A DNA stretch of 64,000 bases from Planomonospora parontospora. GTDB lineage: Bacteria > Actinomycetota > Actinomycetes > Streptosporangiales > Streptosporangiaceae. Location: the NCBI GenBank assembly GCA_014647935.1, contig BMQD01000010.1, forward strand, positions 62,001 to 126,000, given 5' to 3'. Every line of letters starts with the position of its first letter. Within the stretch, counting starts at the first letter, position 1. The notes beneath the pieces were generated by a model that made no database searches, was not told the DNA's origin, and was given only the letters and a program-made list of their open reading frames with translations. This document shows, piece by piece, positions 52,779 to 62,516 of this stretch. Made by a program: the position numbers and the translations under genes.

Positions 52779-54331
52779 GCGGGGGCCCGTTCCGCGAACC
52801 CCAGGCTCTCGCGCAGCGCCCGCTTGTCGACCTTGCCGCCCGCGTTGCGGGGCAGCGCGGCGACCTCGGCCACGTGGGCGGGCAGTTCCTGCGGTGCGAG
52901 CCGGTCGGCGAGGAAGAGGCGCAGCTCTCCGGCGGTCAGGGGCTCGCGGACCACCACGGCGACGGCGACGACGGTTCCCAGGACCGGGTGCGGCACCCCG
53001 AATGCGGCCGCCTCGACCACGGCCGGGTGTCCGAACACCGCCTCCTCGACGTGGATCGTGGAGACCTTGTAGGCGCCGGACTTCACCACGTCGCCCTCCC
53101 GGTCGACGAGGTAGAGGTAGCCGTCCGGGTCCAGGCGCCCGAGGTCGCCCATCCGGATCCAGCCGTCGCGGAAGGTCCCACTGCCCGGGTCCCCGTAGTA
53201 GGAGCGCGGGGCCGCCGCGGAGCGCATCCACACCTCGCCGGTCTCGCCCTGCGGGAGCGGCTCCCCGTCCGGGGTGGCGATCCTGACCCGTCCCCCGGCC
53301 ACCGCCCGGCCCACGCTGCCGGGCCGCTCCGGGTCGAACATCATGATCGTCTGCGCCGGGGCCGCCTCGGTGGAGGTGTAGTAGTTGGCGATCGCCGCCT
53401 TGGGGAAGGCCCGGGTCAGCGCCTCGGCTACCGCCGCGGGCAGCGGTGCGGCGGCGGAGCCGAGCAGCAGCACGCTGGACAGGTCGTACCGCTCCGCGAC
53501 GCCCGCGTTGAGCAGCTCGATCGCCATCGCCGGGACGAGGAAGACCGTCCCGGCCCGGTACTCCTCGATCAGCGCGGCGAAGCGGGCGGGGGTGAAGCGG
53601 GGCGGGGTCACCACGGCCGGGCAGGCGTCCAGCGCGTTGACCAGCATGGTCTGGCCGGCGTTGGTGCCGATCGGGAAGGCGTGCGCCAGGTGGCGGGAGT
53701 GCGCGAACGAACGGCGTCTCGCGCCGCAGCCGTGCGCCAGGTTGGCGTGGGTGGCCGAGACGCCCTTGGGCCGGCCGGTGGTGCCCGAGGTGTAGAGGAT
53801 CTGCGCGAGGTCGCCGGGCTCGGGCTCGGGGAGCCGGCCGCGGGTCCGCGCGGGGCCGCCGGGCGAGGAACCCGGCGGCCCGGGGAGCGCCGGGACGGGA
53901 CCGCCGGAGGCGGAGTCCGCCGACTCGTGGGATGTCTGCGCGCGCAGGCCGTCCAGTGTCACGGTCCAGCGGCCGTCGCCGGGGACCTCGGCCCCCTCCG
54001 CGTGGACCACTCCGGCCGCGCCGCAGTGCCCGAGCATGAAGCGCAGGTCGGCGGCGGCGGACCGGTCGGACAGCGGCACGGCCGCGGCCCCGGCCTTGAG
54101 CACGCCGAAGAACGCCACGGCGTAGTCGGCCCAGTCGGCGTTCCCGAAGACCAGCCCCACCCGGTCGCCGCGGGCCACGCCGCGCTCCACCAGGCCGTTC
54201 GCGACGGCGGTGGACCGTTCGTGCCACTGCCCGTAGGTCAGCGGCGCCGAGCCCTGGACGATCAGCGCGACCCCGTCGGGGTCGGCCAGCGCCCGGTCTC
54301 CGAGCAGCTGGGTGACGGTCAGGTTCACCAT
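52775..54331 (-). CDS. Acyl/aryl-AMP ligase (stand-alone adenylating enzyme)
   Basis: 518 residues from the ATG at 54331, supported by GGGGAGG six bases upstream. The AMP-binding motif is ILYTSGTTGRPKGV, then YYTSTEAAP and WIRMGDLGRLDPDGYLYLVDREGDVVKSGAYKVST. The adenylation lysine is in RNAGGKVDKRAL. The pattern is nearer to acyl-CoA/fatty-acyl ligases (class I) than to NRPS A domains; the Asp235-equivalent amino-acid anchor is not evident (the A4 region reads FPIGTNAGQTM). It should activate a carboxylic acid and load a carrier protein. First gene of the leftward operon. Confidence 0.9.
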   Translation of the reverse strand: MVNLTVTQLLGDRALADPDGVALIVQGSAPLTYGQWHERSTAVANGLVERGVARGDRVGLVFGNADWADYAVAFFGVLKAGAAAVPLSDRSAAADLRFMLGHCGAAGVVHAEGAEVPGDGRWTVTLDGLRAQTSHESADSASGGPVPALPGPPGSSPGGPARTRGRLPEPEPGDLAQILYTSGTTGRPKGVSATHANLAHGCGARRRSFAHSRHLAHAFPIGTNAGQTMLVNALDACPAVVTPPRFTPARFAALIEEYRAGTVFLVPAMAIELLNAGVAERYDLSSVLLLGSAAAPLPAAVAEALTRAFPKAAIANYYTSTEAAPAQTIMMFDPERPGSVGRAVAGGRVRIATPDGEPLPQGETGEVWMRSAAAPRSYYGDPGSGTFRDGWIRMGDLGRLDPDGYLYLVDREGDVVKSGAYKVSTIHVEEAVFGHPAVVEAAAFGVPHPVLGTVVAVAVVVREPLTAGELRLFLADRLAPQELPAHVAEVAALPRNAGGKVDKRALRESLGFAERAPA

Positions 54332-54693
54332 GTGAACCTCCCCATAAAGGTCGGATGTGTGTGACCCAGATGCGCACCAACGTCGCGGCCACAACAGAAA
54401 AGAATCTTTACTATTTAAATCCGGGCGACAGTCTTACATGATCGGGAGGGCCGCACAAGACCCCATCTCCGGAGTGCCCGCGAAACCGCGAACCCTTGCC
54501 CCGGAGGGTCTTGCGGACCCGGAACGGAGGTGTAAAACTGGCGAGCCATATCTAACCGGAAAGTTTCTTTCCAAAAGGTGACCCGCCGGTAACCCAGGAG
54601 AACTGGGCAAACAGCCGCAGAGCGGGCGTCAGCGTTCCCGCTCCTCCACGCACCCGGGCGGACGCGAGCCCGACTTCGCCGAAGGAGCCCCCC
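54332..54693. promoter_or_regulatory. Divergent control region of the NRPS cluster
   Basis: 362 bases with no gene, clearly AT-richer than its surroundings. It contains ATTTAAAT (54413-54420), and the inverted repeat GGAAAG-TTT-CTTTCC (54558-54572). Both operons start from here. No known regulator site can be named, and no regulator gene lies in the cluster. GAAGGAG at 54681-54687 is the ribosome binding site of the rightward NRPS gene. Confidence 0.75.
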
Positions 54694-57600
54694 GTGCCCC
54701 AGCCAGAGACCGCCTCCCCCGGCGACCTCTCCGCCGAACCGGCCGCGGAGCGTCCGCTCTCGCACGGCCAGCAACGGCTCTGGTTCCTGCACCGGTTCGA
54801 TCCCGGCGATCCGAGCTACAACACCTCCTATGTTTACCGTCTGAAAGGTTTTCTTGACAAGGGCGCTCTGGCCGCCGCGTTCACCGCGGTCGCGGCCCGG
54901 CACGAGAGCCTGCGCACCCGCTTCCGCGAGGTGGACGGGGAGCCGGTGGCGGTCGTCGACCCGCCCGCGCCCGTGGCGGTCCACCGCCTGGCCGCCCGGG
55001 ACGAGCAGGAGGCCCGCGACCTGGTGGCCTCGCTGACCAACACCGCCTTCGACCTGACCGCCGCGCCGCCGTTCCGGGTCACGCTGATCGAACTGGGCCC
55101 GGACGACCACGTGCTCTGCGTGGTCGTGCACCACATCAACAGCGACGGCTGGTCGCTCAACGTGCTGCGCGCCGAGGTCGCCGCCCACTACGGCAGCCGC
55201 GGCGCCGCACCGCTGCCCGCCCTCCCCCTGCAGTACGGCGAGCACGCCCGCGAACGGCGCTGGACGGACGACGACCTGCGCTGGTGGACCGCCCGCCTGG
55301 CCGGGGTCCCCCCGCTCGACCTGCCCACCGACCGGCCGCGCCCGGCCCGGCGCTCCTGGGCGGGGGACGCGCTCGGCTTCCGGATCGCCCCGGAGCGGGC
55401 CGCCGCGATCGCCGCGCTGGCCCGGCGGGCGCGCTGCACGCCGTACATGGTGCTGTTCGCCGCCTACCAGGTGCTCCTGGCCCGGCACACCGGGCAGGAC
55501 GACTTCTGCGTGGGCACCCCGTCGGCCGGCCGCGACCGCGTCGAGCTGGAACCCATGATCGGCTTCCTGTCGAGCACGCTGCCCGTCCGCTGCGACCTGT
55601 CCGGCGGCCCCTCCTTCACCGAGCTGCTCCGGCGCACCCGGCGCTCGGTGCTGGACGCACTCGCCCGCCAGGACGTGCCGTTCGAGCGCCTGGTGAGCGA
55701 GCTGGACGTGCCGCGCGACCTCGGCCGCACCCCGGTCTTCCAGACGATGTTCGCCCTGCACACCCACGGCGAGGACGCCGACCCGCTGCCCGGCCTGGCG
55801 GCGGTCCCGTTCCCGAACGGCTGGCACCCGGCGCGCCACGACCTGTCGGTGGACATCGCCCCCACCCCCGACGGGGCCCTCGACGGCACCGTCATCTACA
55901 GCACCGAGCTGTTCGACCGCGGGACCGTGGTCATGCTCGTCGAGCGTTTCCAGGAGCTGCTCGCGTCGGCCATCGCCGAGCCCGACCTGCCGGTGGGCGC
56001 GCTGCGCATGCTGCCGGAGGCGGAGCTGGGCCTGCTGGACGCCTGGAACGCGACCGGCGCGGAGCTGCCCGAGGCGACGCTGGCGGACCTGGTGCTGGCG
56101 CAGGCCGAGGCCACCCCCGGCGCGGTGGCGGTCGTCTGCGGCGCGCAGACGCTGACCTACGCGGAGCTGACCGCGCGGGCGGCGCGGGTCGCCGCCCGGC
56201 TGGCCGCCGCGGGCGTCGGCCGAGGCTCCCTGGTCGCGATCCGGATGGAGCGCGGCCCGGACCTGCTCCCCGCCCTGCTGGGCACGGCGATGAGCGGCGC
56301 GGCCTACCTGCCGGTCGACCCCGGCTATCCCGAGGCCCGCATCGCGTACGTGCTCGAGGACTCGGCCGCCGCCCTGGTGCTGACCTCCCTGGACGACCTG
56401 CCCCCCGCTCCGGCCGCCCCCGGGGCGGCCGACCCGCCCCGCCCCGGCGACACCGCGTACGTGCTGTACACCTCGGGGTCCACCGGGCGGCCGAAGGGAG
56501 TGGCGGTCCCGCACCGGGCGCTGGTGAACTTCCTGCTGGCGATGCGCTCCCTGGTCGGTTCCACCCCGCGCGACGTGTGGCTCGCGCTGACCTCCCTCTC
56601 GTTCGACATCTCCGCCCTGGAGCTGTACCTGCCGCTGGTCACCGGCGGCCGGGTGGTGGTCGCGGACGCCGGGACCGCCGTCGACGGCGCGGAGGCCGCC
56701 CGGCTGGTCCGCGAGACCGGGGTCACCCACGTGCAGGCGACGCCGTCGGGCTGGCGGGTGCTGCTGACCGGCGACCTGCCCCGGGTGACGGCGCTCACCG
56801 GCGGCGAGCCGCTGCCGCCCCGGCTCGCCCGCGAGCTGCGCCCGCGCGTGGAGCGCCTGGTCAACGTGTACGGCCCGACGGAGACGACGGTCTGGTCCAC
56901 AGCCTGGGAGGTGCCCGCCGACCCCGGCGGGATCGTGATCGGCCGGCCGATCGCCAACACCACGGTCCACGTCGTGGACGCGGCCGGCGAGACGGTCCCG
57001 ATCGGGTCCCCGGGCGAGCTGCTCATCGGCGGCGCCGGGGTGGCGACCGGCTACCTGGGCCGCCCCGCGCTGACCGCCGAGCGGTTCGTCCCCGGCCCGG
57101 GCGGCTCCCGCCGCTACCGGACGGGCGACCGGGTCCGGCTGCTCCGCGACGGGACCCTGGAGTTCCTCGGGCGCACCGACCACCAGGTCAAGTTGCGCGG
57201 CCACCGGATCGAGCCGGGCGAGATCGAGGCCGTGCTGGACTCCTGCCCGGGGGTCCGGCAGTCCGTCGTGGCCGTCCGCGGCGACCTCCTGGTCGCGTAC
57301 GTGGTCCCGGTGCCGGGCACCGGAGACGGGGGCGGCGCCGGCGCCGGTGCCGGGACCGCCCGAGCCGCCGGGCACGCCGGGCACGCCGGGACCATCTCAG
57401 CCCCCGGAGCCGGAGCCGCCGCGGGCACCGGGGCGACCGGGCACGCCGCGGAGACCTCGGACGCCGCGGACGCCGCGGACCCGTACCGGGACCTGCCGGA
57501 CCTCCTCCGGGAGCGCCTGGCCCGGGAACTGCCCGGCTACATGGTGCCCGGCGTGCTCACGGTGGTGGACGCGCTCCCGCTGACGCCCAATGGGAAGGTC

Positions 57601-57945
57601 GACCGCTCCGCGCTGCCCGAGCCGCCCGCCCCGGTCCGCGAGCACGTCGCCCCGCGCGGCGACGCCGAGGAGCTGGTGGCCGAGGTCTTCGCCGAGGTCC
57701 TGGGCGTCACCGGGATCGGCGCCTTCGACGACTTCTTCGCCCTGGGCGGCCACTCGCTGAGCGCCGCCCGGGTCGTCTCCAGGATCCGCGCGCTCGCCGA
57801 GGTGGACGTGCCGATCCGCACGCTGTTCGCGCGGAGCACGGTGGACGGGCTCGCCGCCGAGGTGGAGGAGCTGCTGGTCGCCGAGCTGGCCGCACTGCCG
57901 GAAGAGGAGGCGCGACGCCTCATGGAAGCGGGGAACCAGGCATGA
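54694..57945 (+). CDS. NRPS module (C-A-T)
   Basis: 1083 residues from a GTG at 54694 with GAAGGAG six bases before. The C domain has HHINSDG (H146, H147, D151). The A domain has [11 protein letters not shown] near residue 592, YRTGDRV and NGKVDRSAL. The T domain has S1021 in LGGHSL. The pocket residues read D-I-L-Q-L-G-V-V-W-K, one or two changes from the known Gly code DILQLGLIWK. An Ala/Gly/Thr-rich insertion (about 875-930) lies between A-core motifs A9 and A10. No release domain, so the product must pass to another module. Overlaps mbtH by four bases. Confidence 0.95.
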   Translation: MPQPETASPGDLSAEPAAERPLSHGQQRLWFLHRFDPGDPSYNTSYVYRLKGFLDKGALAAAFTAVAARHESLRTRFREVDGEPVAVVDPPAPVAVHRLAARDEQEARDLVASLTNTAFDLTAAPPFRVTLIELGPDDHVLCVVVHHINSDGWSLNVLRAEVAAHYGSRGAAPLPALPLQYGEHARERRWTDDDLRWWTARLAGVPPLDLPTDRPRPARRSWAGDALGFRIAPERAAAIAALARRARCTPYMVLFAAYQVLLARHTGQDDFCVGTPSAGRDRVELEPMIGFLSSTLPVRCDLSGGPSFTELLRRTRRSVLDALARQDVPFERLVSELDVPRDLGRTPVFQTMFALHTHGEDADPLPGLAAVPFPNGWHPARHDLSVDIAPTPDGALDGTVIYSTELFDRGTVVMLVERFQELLASAIAEPDLPVGALRMLPEAELGLLDAWNATGAELPEATLADLVLAQAEATPGAVAVVCGAQTLTYAELTARAARVAARLAAAGVGRGSLVAIRMERGPDLLPALLGTAMSGAAYLPVDPGYPEARIAYVLEDSAAALVLTSLDDLPPAPAAPGAADPPRPGDTAYVLYTSGSTGRPKGVAVPHRALVNFLLAMRSLVGSTPRDVWLALTSLSFDISALELYLPLVTGGRVVVADAGTAVDGAEAARLVRETGVTHVQATPSGWRVLLTGDLPRVTALTGGEPLPPRLARELRPRVERLVNVYGPTETTVWSTAWEVPADPGGIVIGRPIANTTVHVVDAAGETVPIGSPGELLIGGAGVATGYLGRPALTAERFVPGPGGSRRYRTGDRVRLLRDGTLEFLGRTDHQVKLRGHRIEPGEIEAVLDSCPGVRQSVVAVRGDLLVAYVVPVPGTGDGGGAGAGAGTARAAGHAGHAGTISAPGAGAAAGTGATGHAAETSDAADAADPYRDLPDLLRERLARELPGYMVPGVLTVVDALPLTPNGKVDRSALPEPPAPVREHVAPRGDAEELVAEVFAEVLGVTGIGAFDDFFALGGHSLSAARVVSRIRALAEVDVPIRTLFARSTVDGLAAEVEELLVAELAALPEEEARRLMEAGNQA

Positions 57946-58124
57946 GTCATCTCGTCGTGGTCAACCACGAGGAACAGTATTCGATCTGGCCGTCCGGCCG
58001 GGAGCTGCCGGACGGCTGGCGTGCGGAGGGCTTCTCCGGTGACCGGGAGGAGTGCCTGGCCCACATCGAGCGGGTCTGGACGGACCTGCGACCGCTCAGC
58101 GTGAGAGGAGCCGGCGGTGCCTGA
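57942..58124 (+). CDS. mbtH: MbtH-like protein
   Basis: 60 residues. The signature is complete: [21 protein letters not shown], then [14 protein letters not shown], with the three conserved Trp. MbtH-like proteins bind NRPS A domains and support their folding or activity. The ATG overlaps the NRPS stop and the gene overlaps the next carrier gene by eight bases, so it is made together with its partner module. Confidence 0.96.
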   Translation: MSHLVVVNHEEQYSIWPSGRELPDGWRAEGFSGDREECLAHIERVWTDLRPLSVRGAGGA

Positions 58125-58509
58125 GGAGACGACCCGGACGGTGGACGACGGCCGCACGGCCCACGACGCCGTGACCGGTGACGGCACGACGGCGCGGCGC
58201 GTGACCGGTGACGGCACGACGGACGACGCCGTGGCGGACGACCGCACGACGGCGCGGCGCGTGACCGGCGTGACCAGGGAGCGCCTGGCCGAGATGGTGG
58301 CCTCGGCCTCCGACGGCGCGATCACCGCCGGGGAGGCGCTGGCCGCCGAGGTGCCGCTGACCGCGCTCGGCTTCACCTCCCTGGCGCAGATGCGGCTCAT
58401 CGACGCGGTGGAGAGCGAGTTCGGCATCGAGTTCGACCTGTCCTCCGCCGGGATCGGCGCGCTGGACGACCTGGACGCGCTGGAGCGCCACCTCGCCGGG
58501 ATCCGCTGA
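58117..58509 (+). CDS. Carrier protein with repeat-rich N-terminal extension
   Basis: 130 residues from a GTG at 58117. The last 80 residues are a carrier domain with the phosphopantetheine Ser in [30 protein letters not shown] is closer to acyl-carrier than to LGGHSL peptidyl-carrier types. Residues 12-50 are a repeat ([16 protein letters not shown]...TTARRVTG) made by a DNA repeat of ACGACGGCGCGGCGCGTGAC type. A start at a GTG near codon 50 ([13 protein letters not shown]) would give a carrier of normal length. It is followed without a gap by a C-domain gene, its probable partner. Confidence 0.88.
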   Translation: MPEETTRTVDDGRTAHDAVTGDGTTARRVTGDGTTDDAVADDRTTARRVTGVTRERLAEMVASASDGAITAGEALAAEVPLTALGFTSLAQMRLIDAVESEFGIEFDLSSAGIGALDDLDALERHLAGIR

Positions 58510-59936
58510 TGGAGATCCGGTTCGCGGGGGGCCGGGCGGGGACGGCTCCGCTCACCTGGGGCCAGCGGGCCATCTGGGACACGATCGTGAAGACCGCCCC
58601 GGACGACCGCTACTTCAACTTCGGCCGGGTGCTCGCGGTCCCCGGGCGGGCCCGGCCGCTCACCCCCGCGCGGGCGGCCGGAGCGCTCGGCGCGCTGGTG
58701 GCCCGGCACGAGTCGCTGCGGACCCGCCTGGGCGGGGACGAGACCGGGCCGGGCCGATCCGGGCCGCCCTCGCACGCCGCCGGAGGATCCGCGGAACCGT
58801 ACCGGACCGCCGGACCGCACCCGGCGGGAGAGCACGGTGACCCGTCCCGGGCGGCCGGGCCGTACCAGGTGCTGGAGGCGGCGGGCGTGCTCCCGGTCGC
58901 GGTGGCGGCCGGCGACCCCGACCGGTTCCTCGACGAGCTGGCGGCCACCGCGTTCGACTACGCCGCCGAGTGGCCGCTCCGGGCCGGGCTCGTCGTCGAC
59001 GGCGGCGAGGTGACCCACATCGTGCTGGTCTTCTGCCACCTGGCCGCCGACGGGCTCGGCGCCGAGGTGGTCCTGCGCGACCTGCGGCTGCTGCTGCTCC
59101 GCGGCTCGGTCCCCGGACCTCCCCCGCCGCAGCCGCTGGACCTGGCCCGCTGGCAGGAGTCCGGGGCCGGGCGGCGGGTCGCCGGGATCGCGGCCGGGCA
59201 CTGGGAGCAGGAGTACCGGCGCGTCCCGCCGACCATGTTCGGCCGCCCGGCCGGTGACGCCGCCGACCCGCCGATCTGGCGGGCGCAGATCGTCTCCCGG
59301 GCGATGGACCTGGCCGCCCGGCGGATCGCGGCCGTGCACTCCGCGAGCACCTCGACCGTGCTGCTGGCCGCCGCGTCCGCGATGGTCGGCGCGGTGACCG
59401 GGCACGGCGTCTGCGCGATGCTGCCGATCGTGGGCAACCGCTTCCGCGGCGACACCGTGAACGCGGTCACCACCCTCTCCCAGGAGGGACTGTTCGTGCT
59501 CGACCTGGACCGGGGCCCCTTCACCGAGCTGCTGAGGGCGGCCGGGCCCGCCGCGCTGCGCGCCTACCGCTCGGCCTACCACGACCCGCGCGACCGCGAC
59601 CGCCTGACGGCCGAGGCGAGCCGGGAGCGCGGCACGCCGGTCCACCCCTACTGCTGCTTCAACGACCTGCGCTTCGCCGACCGGCCGGACGCCTCCCCCG
59701 GCGAGGCGGAGGTACGGCGGGCGCTCGCCGACACGGCGCTGTCCTGGCCGCTGCGCCAGGAGCGGCTCAACTGCCGGTTCTGCCTGCACGTGACCGACGA
59801 GCCCGGCGGGCTGGGCGTCTCGCTCACCGCCGACACCCGCTTCCTGCCCCGCCCGGCGATGGAGCGCTACCTGCTCGGCCTGGAGTCGCTGCTGGTGGAG
59901 GCGGCCTTCCGCGACGTCCTGGAGCCCGTCGGATGA
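58509..59936 (+). CDS. Stand-alone condensation-domain protein with CHxxxDG motif
   Basis: 475 residues. The start [23 protein letters not shown] is C-domain like. The active site reads VFCHLAADG: C176 replaces the first His of HHxxxDG, while the catalytic second His (H177), D181 and G182 are kept. The LPIVGNRFRGDTVNAVTTLSQEGL segment matches the latch/floor-loop region. An insertion (about 78-115) is Pro/Gly/Ala-rich. The first His is often structural, so activity is possible. It probably joins the carrier encoded just before it with a module of the cluster. Ends overlapping the next gene by four bases. Confidence 0.85.
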   Translation: MEIRFAGGRAGTAPLTWGQRAIWDTIVKTAPDDRYFNFGRVLAVPGRARPLTPARAAGALGALVARHESLRTRLGGDETGPGRSGPPSHAAGGSAEPYRTAGPHPAGEHGDPSRAAGPYQVLEAAGVLPVAVAAGDPDRFLDELAATAFDYAAEWPLRAGLVVDGGEVTHIVLVFCHLAADGLGAEVVLRDLRLLLLRGSVPGPPPPQPLDLARWQESGAGRRVAGIAAGHWEQEYRRVPPTMFGRPAGDAADPPIWRAQIVSRAMDLAARRIAAVHSASTSTVLLAAASAMVGAVTGHGVCAMLPIVGNRFRGDTVNAVTTLSQEGLFVLDLDRGPFTELLRAAGPAALRAYRSAYHDPRDRDRLTAEASRERGTPVHPYCCFNDLRFADRPDASPGEAEVRRALADTALSWPLRQERLNCRFCLHVTDEPGGLGVSLTADTRFLPRPAMERYLLGLESLLVEAAFRDVLEPVG

Positions 59937-61771
59937 CGATCTGCGCCTACGCCGAGTCCACCTCCCGCGCCCAGGGCGAGCGGCTCCGCTTCCACCTGTC
60001 CCACACCTCGCGGGCGCCGCTGCGCGGTTCGGTGTCCGTCGAGGACACCGCCTCCGGCCGGAACGTGCTCGACGGGGCGTTCGACGGCCCGCACTGGACC
60101 CTCGAGGTGCCGGCCGGCTGGGCGAGCTCGCTCTACCGGGCCGTCTTCACCACCGGGGAGGGCGAGTCCGAGGTGTACTTCGCGGTCCGGGCCGCCCGGC
60201 CGCGCTCACCGATCCTGCTGTCGATCCCGTTCCCGACCTGGCAGGCCTACAACCGGGCCGGGATCCCCGGCGAGTCGCTCTACTGGGCCGAGGAGCCGGC
60301 CCGCGCCGCGCGCGTCTCCTTCGACCGGCCGGGCGGCGGCCCGCCGCCCGAGCGCTGGGAGGAGGGCATGATCCGCTGGCTCGGGCCCGCCGGGTACGAC
60401 GTGGACTACTGCTCGGCGCTCGACCTGCACGACGGCGGCGACCTGCTGTCCGGCTACCGCCTGCTGGTGGTCAGCGGCCACGACGAGTACTGGTCGGCGG
60501 GCATGCGCGACAGCGTCGAGGAGTTCGTCCGGCGCGGCGGCAACCTCGCGGTGTTCTCCGGCAACACCTGCTGGTGGCAGTTCCGGCTGGAGGACGGCGG
60601 GCGGACCATGGTCTGCCACCGCGACGCCGTGACCGACCCGGTGGCCGCGACGGACCCCGCCCTGACCACGGTCGAGTGGTCCGCCGACCCGGTCGGCCGG
60701 CCGGAGAACGCCCTGATCGGCGTCAGCTTCCGGCGCGGCGCCGGGACCTGGGGGCCGTACATGCAGCGGATGCACGACGAGTCCTACACCGTCCGGTTCC
60801 CCGAGCACTGGGCGTTCGAGGGGACGGGCCTGGGCGAGGGCGACAAGTTCGGCCAGGGCGCGATCGGCTACGAGACCGACGCGTGCGACTTCACCGAGGT
60901 CGACGGGGTGCCGCTGGCGACCGGCCGGGACGGCACACCGCCCTCCTTCGTCGTCCTGGCCACCGCGGACCTGCGCCACTGGGCCCGGTACGGCCAGGGT
61001 GGCATGGCCACCATGGGCGCCCTGCGCCTGGGCGCGGGCACGGTGTTCACCGCCGCCACCGTGAACTGGGGCAACACCCTGCACGATCCCGTCGTGGAGC
61101 GCATCACCCGCAACGTGCTGGACCGGCTGTCGGGGCCGGCGGGCGGCTGGGAGGCGATCGGCCCGGCCCGCTCGCTGCGCGCGCTGACCGCCGCCGGCTC
61201 GCCGGTGTACGGCGCCGGCCCGGCGCTGTACGGCGTCGCGCCGGACGGCTCGCTGCTCACCCGGGACGTCTGCGGCCAGAACCTCCGCTGGCGCGAGGCC
61301 GGCCCCGCGCCCGGGGTGACCGCCCTGGCCGTCCCCCGCGAGGCGACCGCCGCCCATCCCATCGCCCTGTACGGCCTGGCCTCGGGCGACCGCCTCGTCC
61401 GGCGCGAGCCCGACGGCTCGTGGACCGCGCTCGGCGGGGCGCCCGCCGGCGCGGTCGGCCTGGCCATGGTGAACGGCGGCCTGTTCACGGCCGCCGCGGA
61501 GCTCCTGTGGCACTCGGGTCCCGCCGACGGCGGCTCCTGGCGGCCCGTCGGCCCCGCACCCGGCGTCGTCGCCCTCACCGGCATGAACGGCCGCCTCTAC
61601 GCCGCCTGCGCGGACGGCCGGATCCGCACCCGCCTGCCGTTCGCGGCCCCCGCCGAGTGGACCGACCTGTGCGATTCCGGCGGGGCCACCGCGCTGGCGG
61701 CGCACGCCGGCCGGCTGGTCGCCGCCGCCCCCGACCTCCCCCTGCGCTGGCGCGCCGCGCTCCCCGGCTGA
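59933..61771 (+). CDS. N,N-dimethylformamidase large-subunit-like protein
   Basis: 612 residues. The middle part matches the DMFase beta-subunit family: PTWQAYNRAGIPGESLYW, VDYCSALDLHDGGDLLSGYRLLVVSGHDEYWSAGM (glutamine-amidotransferase-like fold), GGNLAVFSGNTCWWQFRLEDGGR and the AATVNWGNTL segment. The last about 210 residues look like a beta-propeller of six short blades (GAPAGAVGLAMVNGGLFTAAAELLWHSG type). It should hydrolyse a formamide or amide, or serve as a related tailoring or resistance enzyme. No small alpha subunit gene is present. Its ATG overlaps the C-domain stop, so it belongs to the operon and to the pathway. Confidence 0.85.
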   Translation: MTICAYAESTSRAQGERLRFHLSHTSRAPLRGSVSVEDTASGRNVLDGAFDGPHWTLEVPAGWASSLYRAVFTTGEGESEVYFAVRAARPRSPILLSIPFPTWQAYNRAGIPGESLYWAEEPARAARVSFDRPGGGPPPERWEEGMIRWLGPAGYDVDYCSALDLHDGGDLLSGYRLLVVSGHDEYWSAGMRDSVEEFVRRGGNLAVFSGNTCWWQFRLEDGGRTMVCHRDAVTDPVAATDPALTTVEWSADPVGRPENALIGVSFRRGAGTWGPYMQRMHDESYTVRFPEHWAFEGTGLGEGDKFGQGAIGYETDACDFTEVDGVPLATGRDGTPPSFVVLATADLRHWARYGQGGMATMGALRLGAGTVFTAATVNWGNTLHDPVVERITRNVLDRLSGPAGGWEAIGPARSLRALTAAGSPVYGAGPALYGVAPDGSLLTRDVCGQNLRWREAGPAPGVTALAVPREATAAHPIALYGLASGDRLVRREPDGSWTALGGAPAGAVGLAMVNGGLFTAAAELLWHSGPADGGSWRPVGPAPGVVALTGMNGRLYAACADGRIRTRLPFAAPAEWTDLCDSGGATALAAHAGRLVAAAPDLPLRWRAALPG

Positions 61772-61844
61772 ACCGGGCTCCCCGGCCGGGCTGATCCGCG
61801 CGGGAGAGGAGCGGCCGCGCGGGTCCCGGTGCGGGCCCGGCGGC

Positions 61845-62489
61845 TCAGAGCGGCCGGGGGCCGTAGAGGGCGGCGCGGGCGCCGGTCGCCATCGCCCAGT
61901 AGCGGTCGCCGTAGGACCAGTGCCACCACTCGGTGGGGTAGTTGACCAGACCCGCCGACTCCAGCGCGGCGCCGAGCAGCTTGCGGTGGTGGCGGGCCTC
62001 GGCGGACAGGCCGGGGGCCTCGGTGTAGCACGCCCCGTCGCTCTGCTCCGGGGTGGCGTTGAGCGGTGTGCCCAGGTCGAGCTCGACGCCGTCCTCGGTG
62101 CACAGGGTCAGGTCCACCGCCGCGCCCGCGGTGTGCGGGGCGACCTCCACCGGTGAGACGTAGCGGCTCGCCGCGGATCGGATCCACCCAGGCGACATAT
62201 CCGGAAATTTCATCTCAAGGAATGCCGAGTAGTCCTCGAAGATCCGTCGCTGCGCCGCGATCGGCCGGTACCCCTCCACCACCAGCAGGCGGTGGCCCGC
62301 GGGCAGCTGCGCCTGCGCCTCCTCCAGCCGGAGCAGCAGCCCCCGCCGGAGGTGGGCGAAGGCCCCGTCCGGATCGACGGGCCGCCCGTCGACCAGCAGC
62401 CGCCCTCGCACGTCAACCAGCGGCTCGCCGATCTCCTCGACCGGGATCGCGGCGACGCGGGAGTCGGAGATCAGAACGATGTCGCGCAT
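61845..62489 (-). CDS. VanX-type D-alanyl-D-alanine dipeptidase (M15D)
   Basis: 214 residues from the ATG at 62489, with GGGAG ten bases upstream. The zinc and catalytic motifs are VAPHTAGAAVDLTL (SxHxxGxAxD type, with PH in place of SxH) and YPTEWWHWSYGDRYWA (ExxH). VVEGYRPIAAQRRIFEDY holds the conserved Arg. It lacks a signal peptide, so it is cytosolic, as VanX is. It may serve in peptidoglycan recycling, or as self-protection if the neighbouring cluster makes an envelope-active product. No vanH or vanA gene is nearby. Confidence 0.88.
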   Translation of the reverse strand: MRDIVLISDSRVAAIPVEEIGEPLVDVRGRLLVDGRPVDPDGAFAHLRRGLLLRLEEAQAQLPAGHRLLVVEGYRPIAAQRRIFEDYSAFLEMKFPDMSPGWIRSAASRYVSPVEVAPHTAGAAVDLTLCTEDGVELDLGTPLNATPEQSDGACYTEAPGLSAEARHHRKLLGAALESAGLVNYPTEWWHWSYGDRYWAMATGARAALYGPRPL

Positions 62490-62516
62490 AGCCGCGATTC
62501 TCCCATCCACTCCTTC

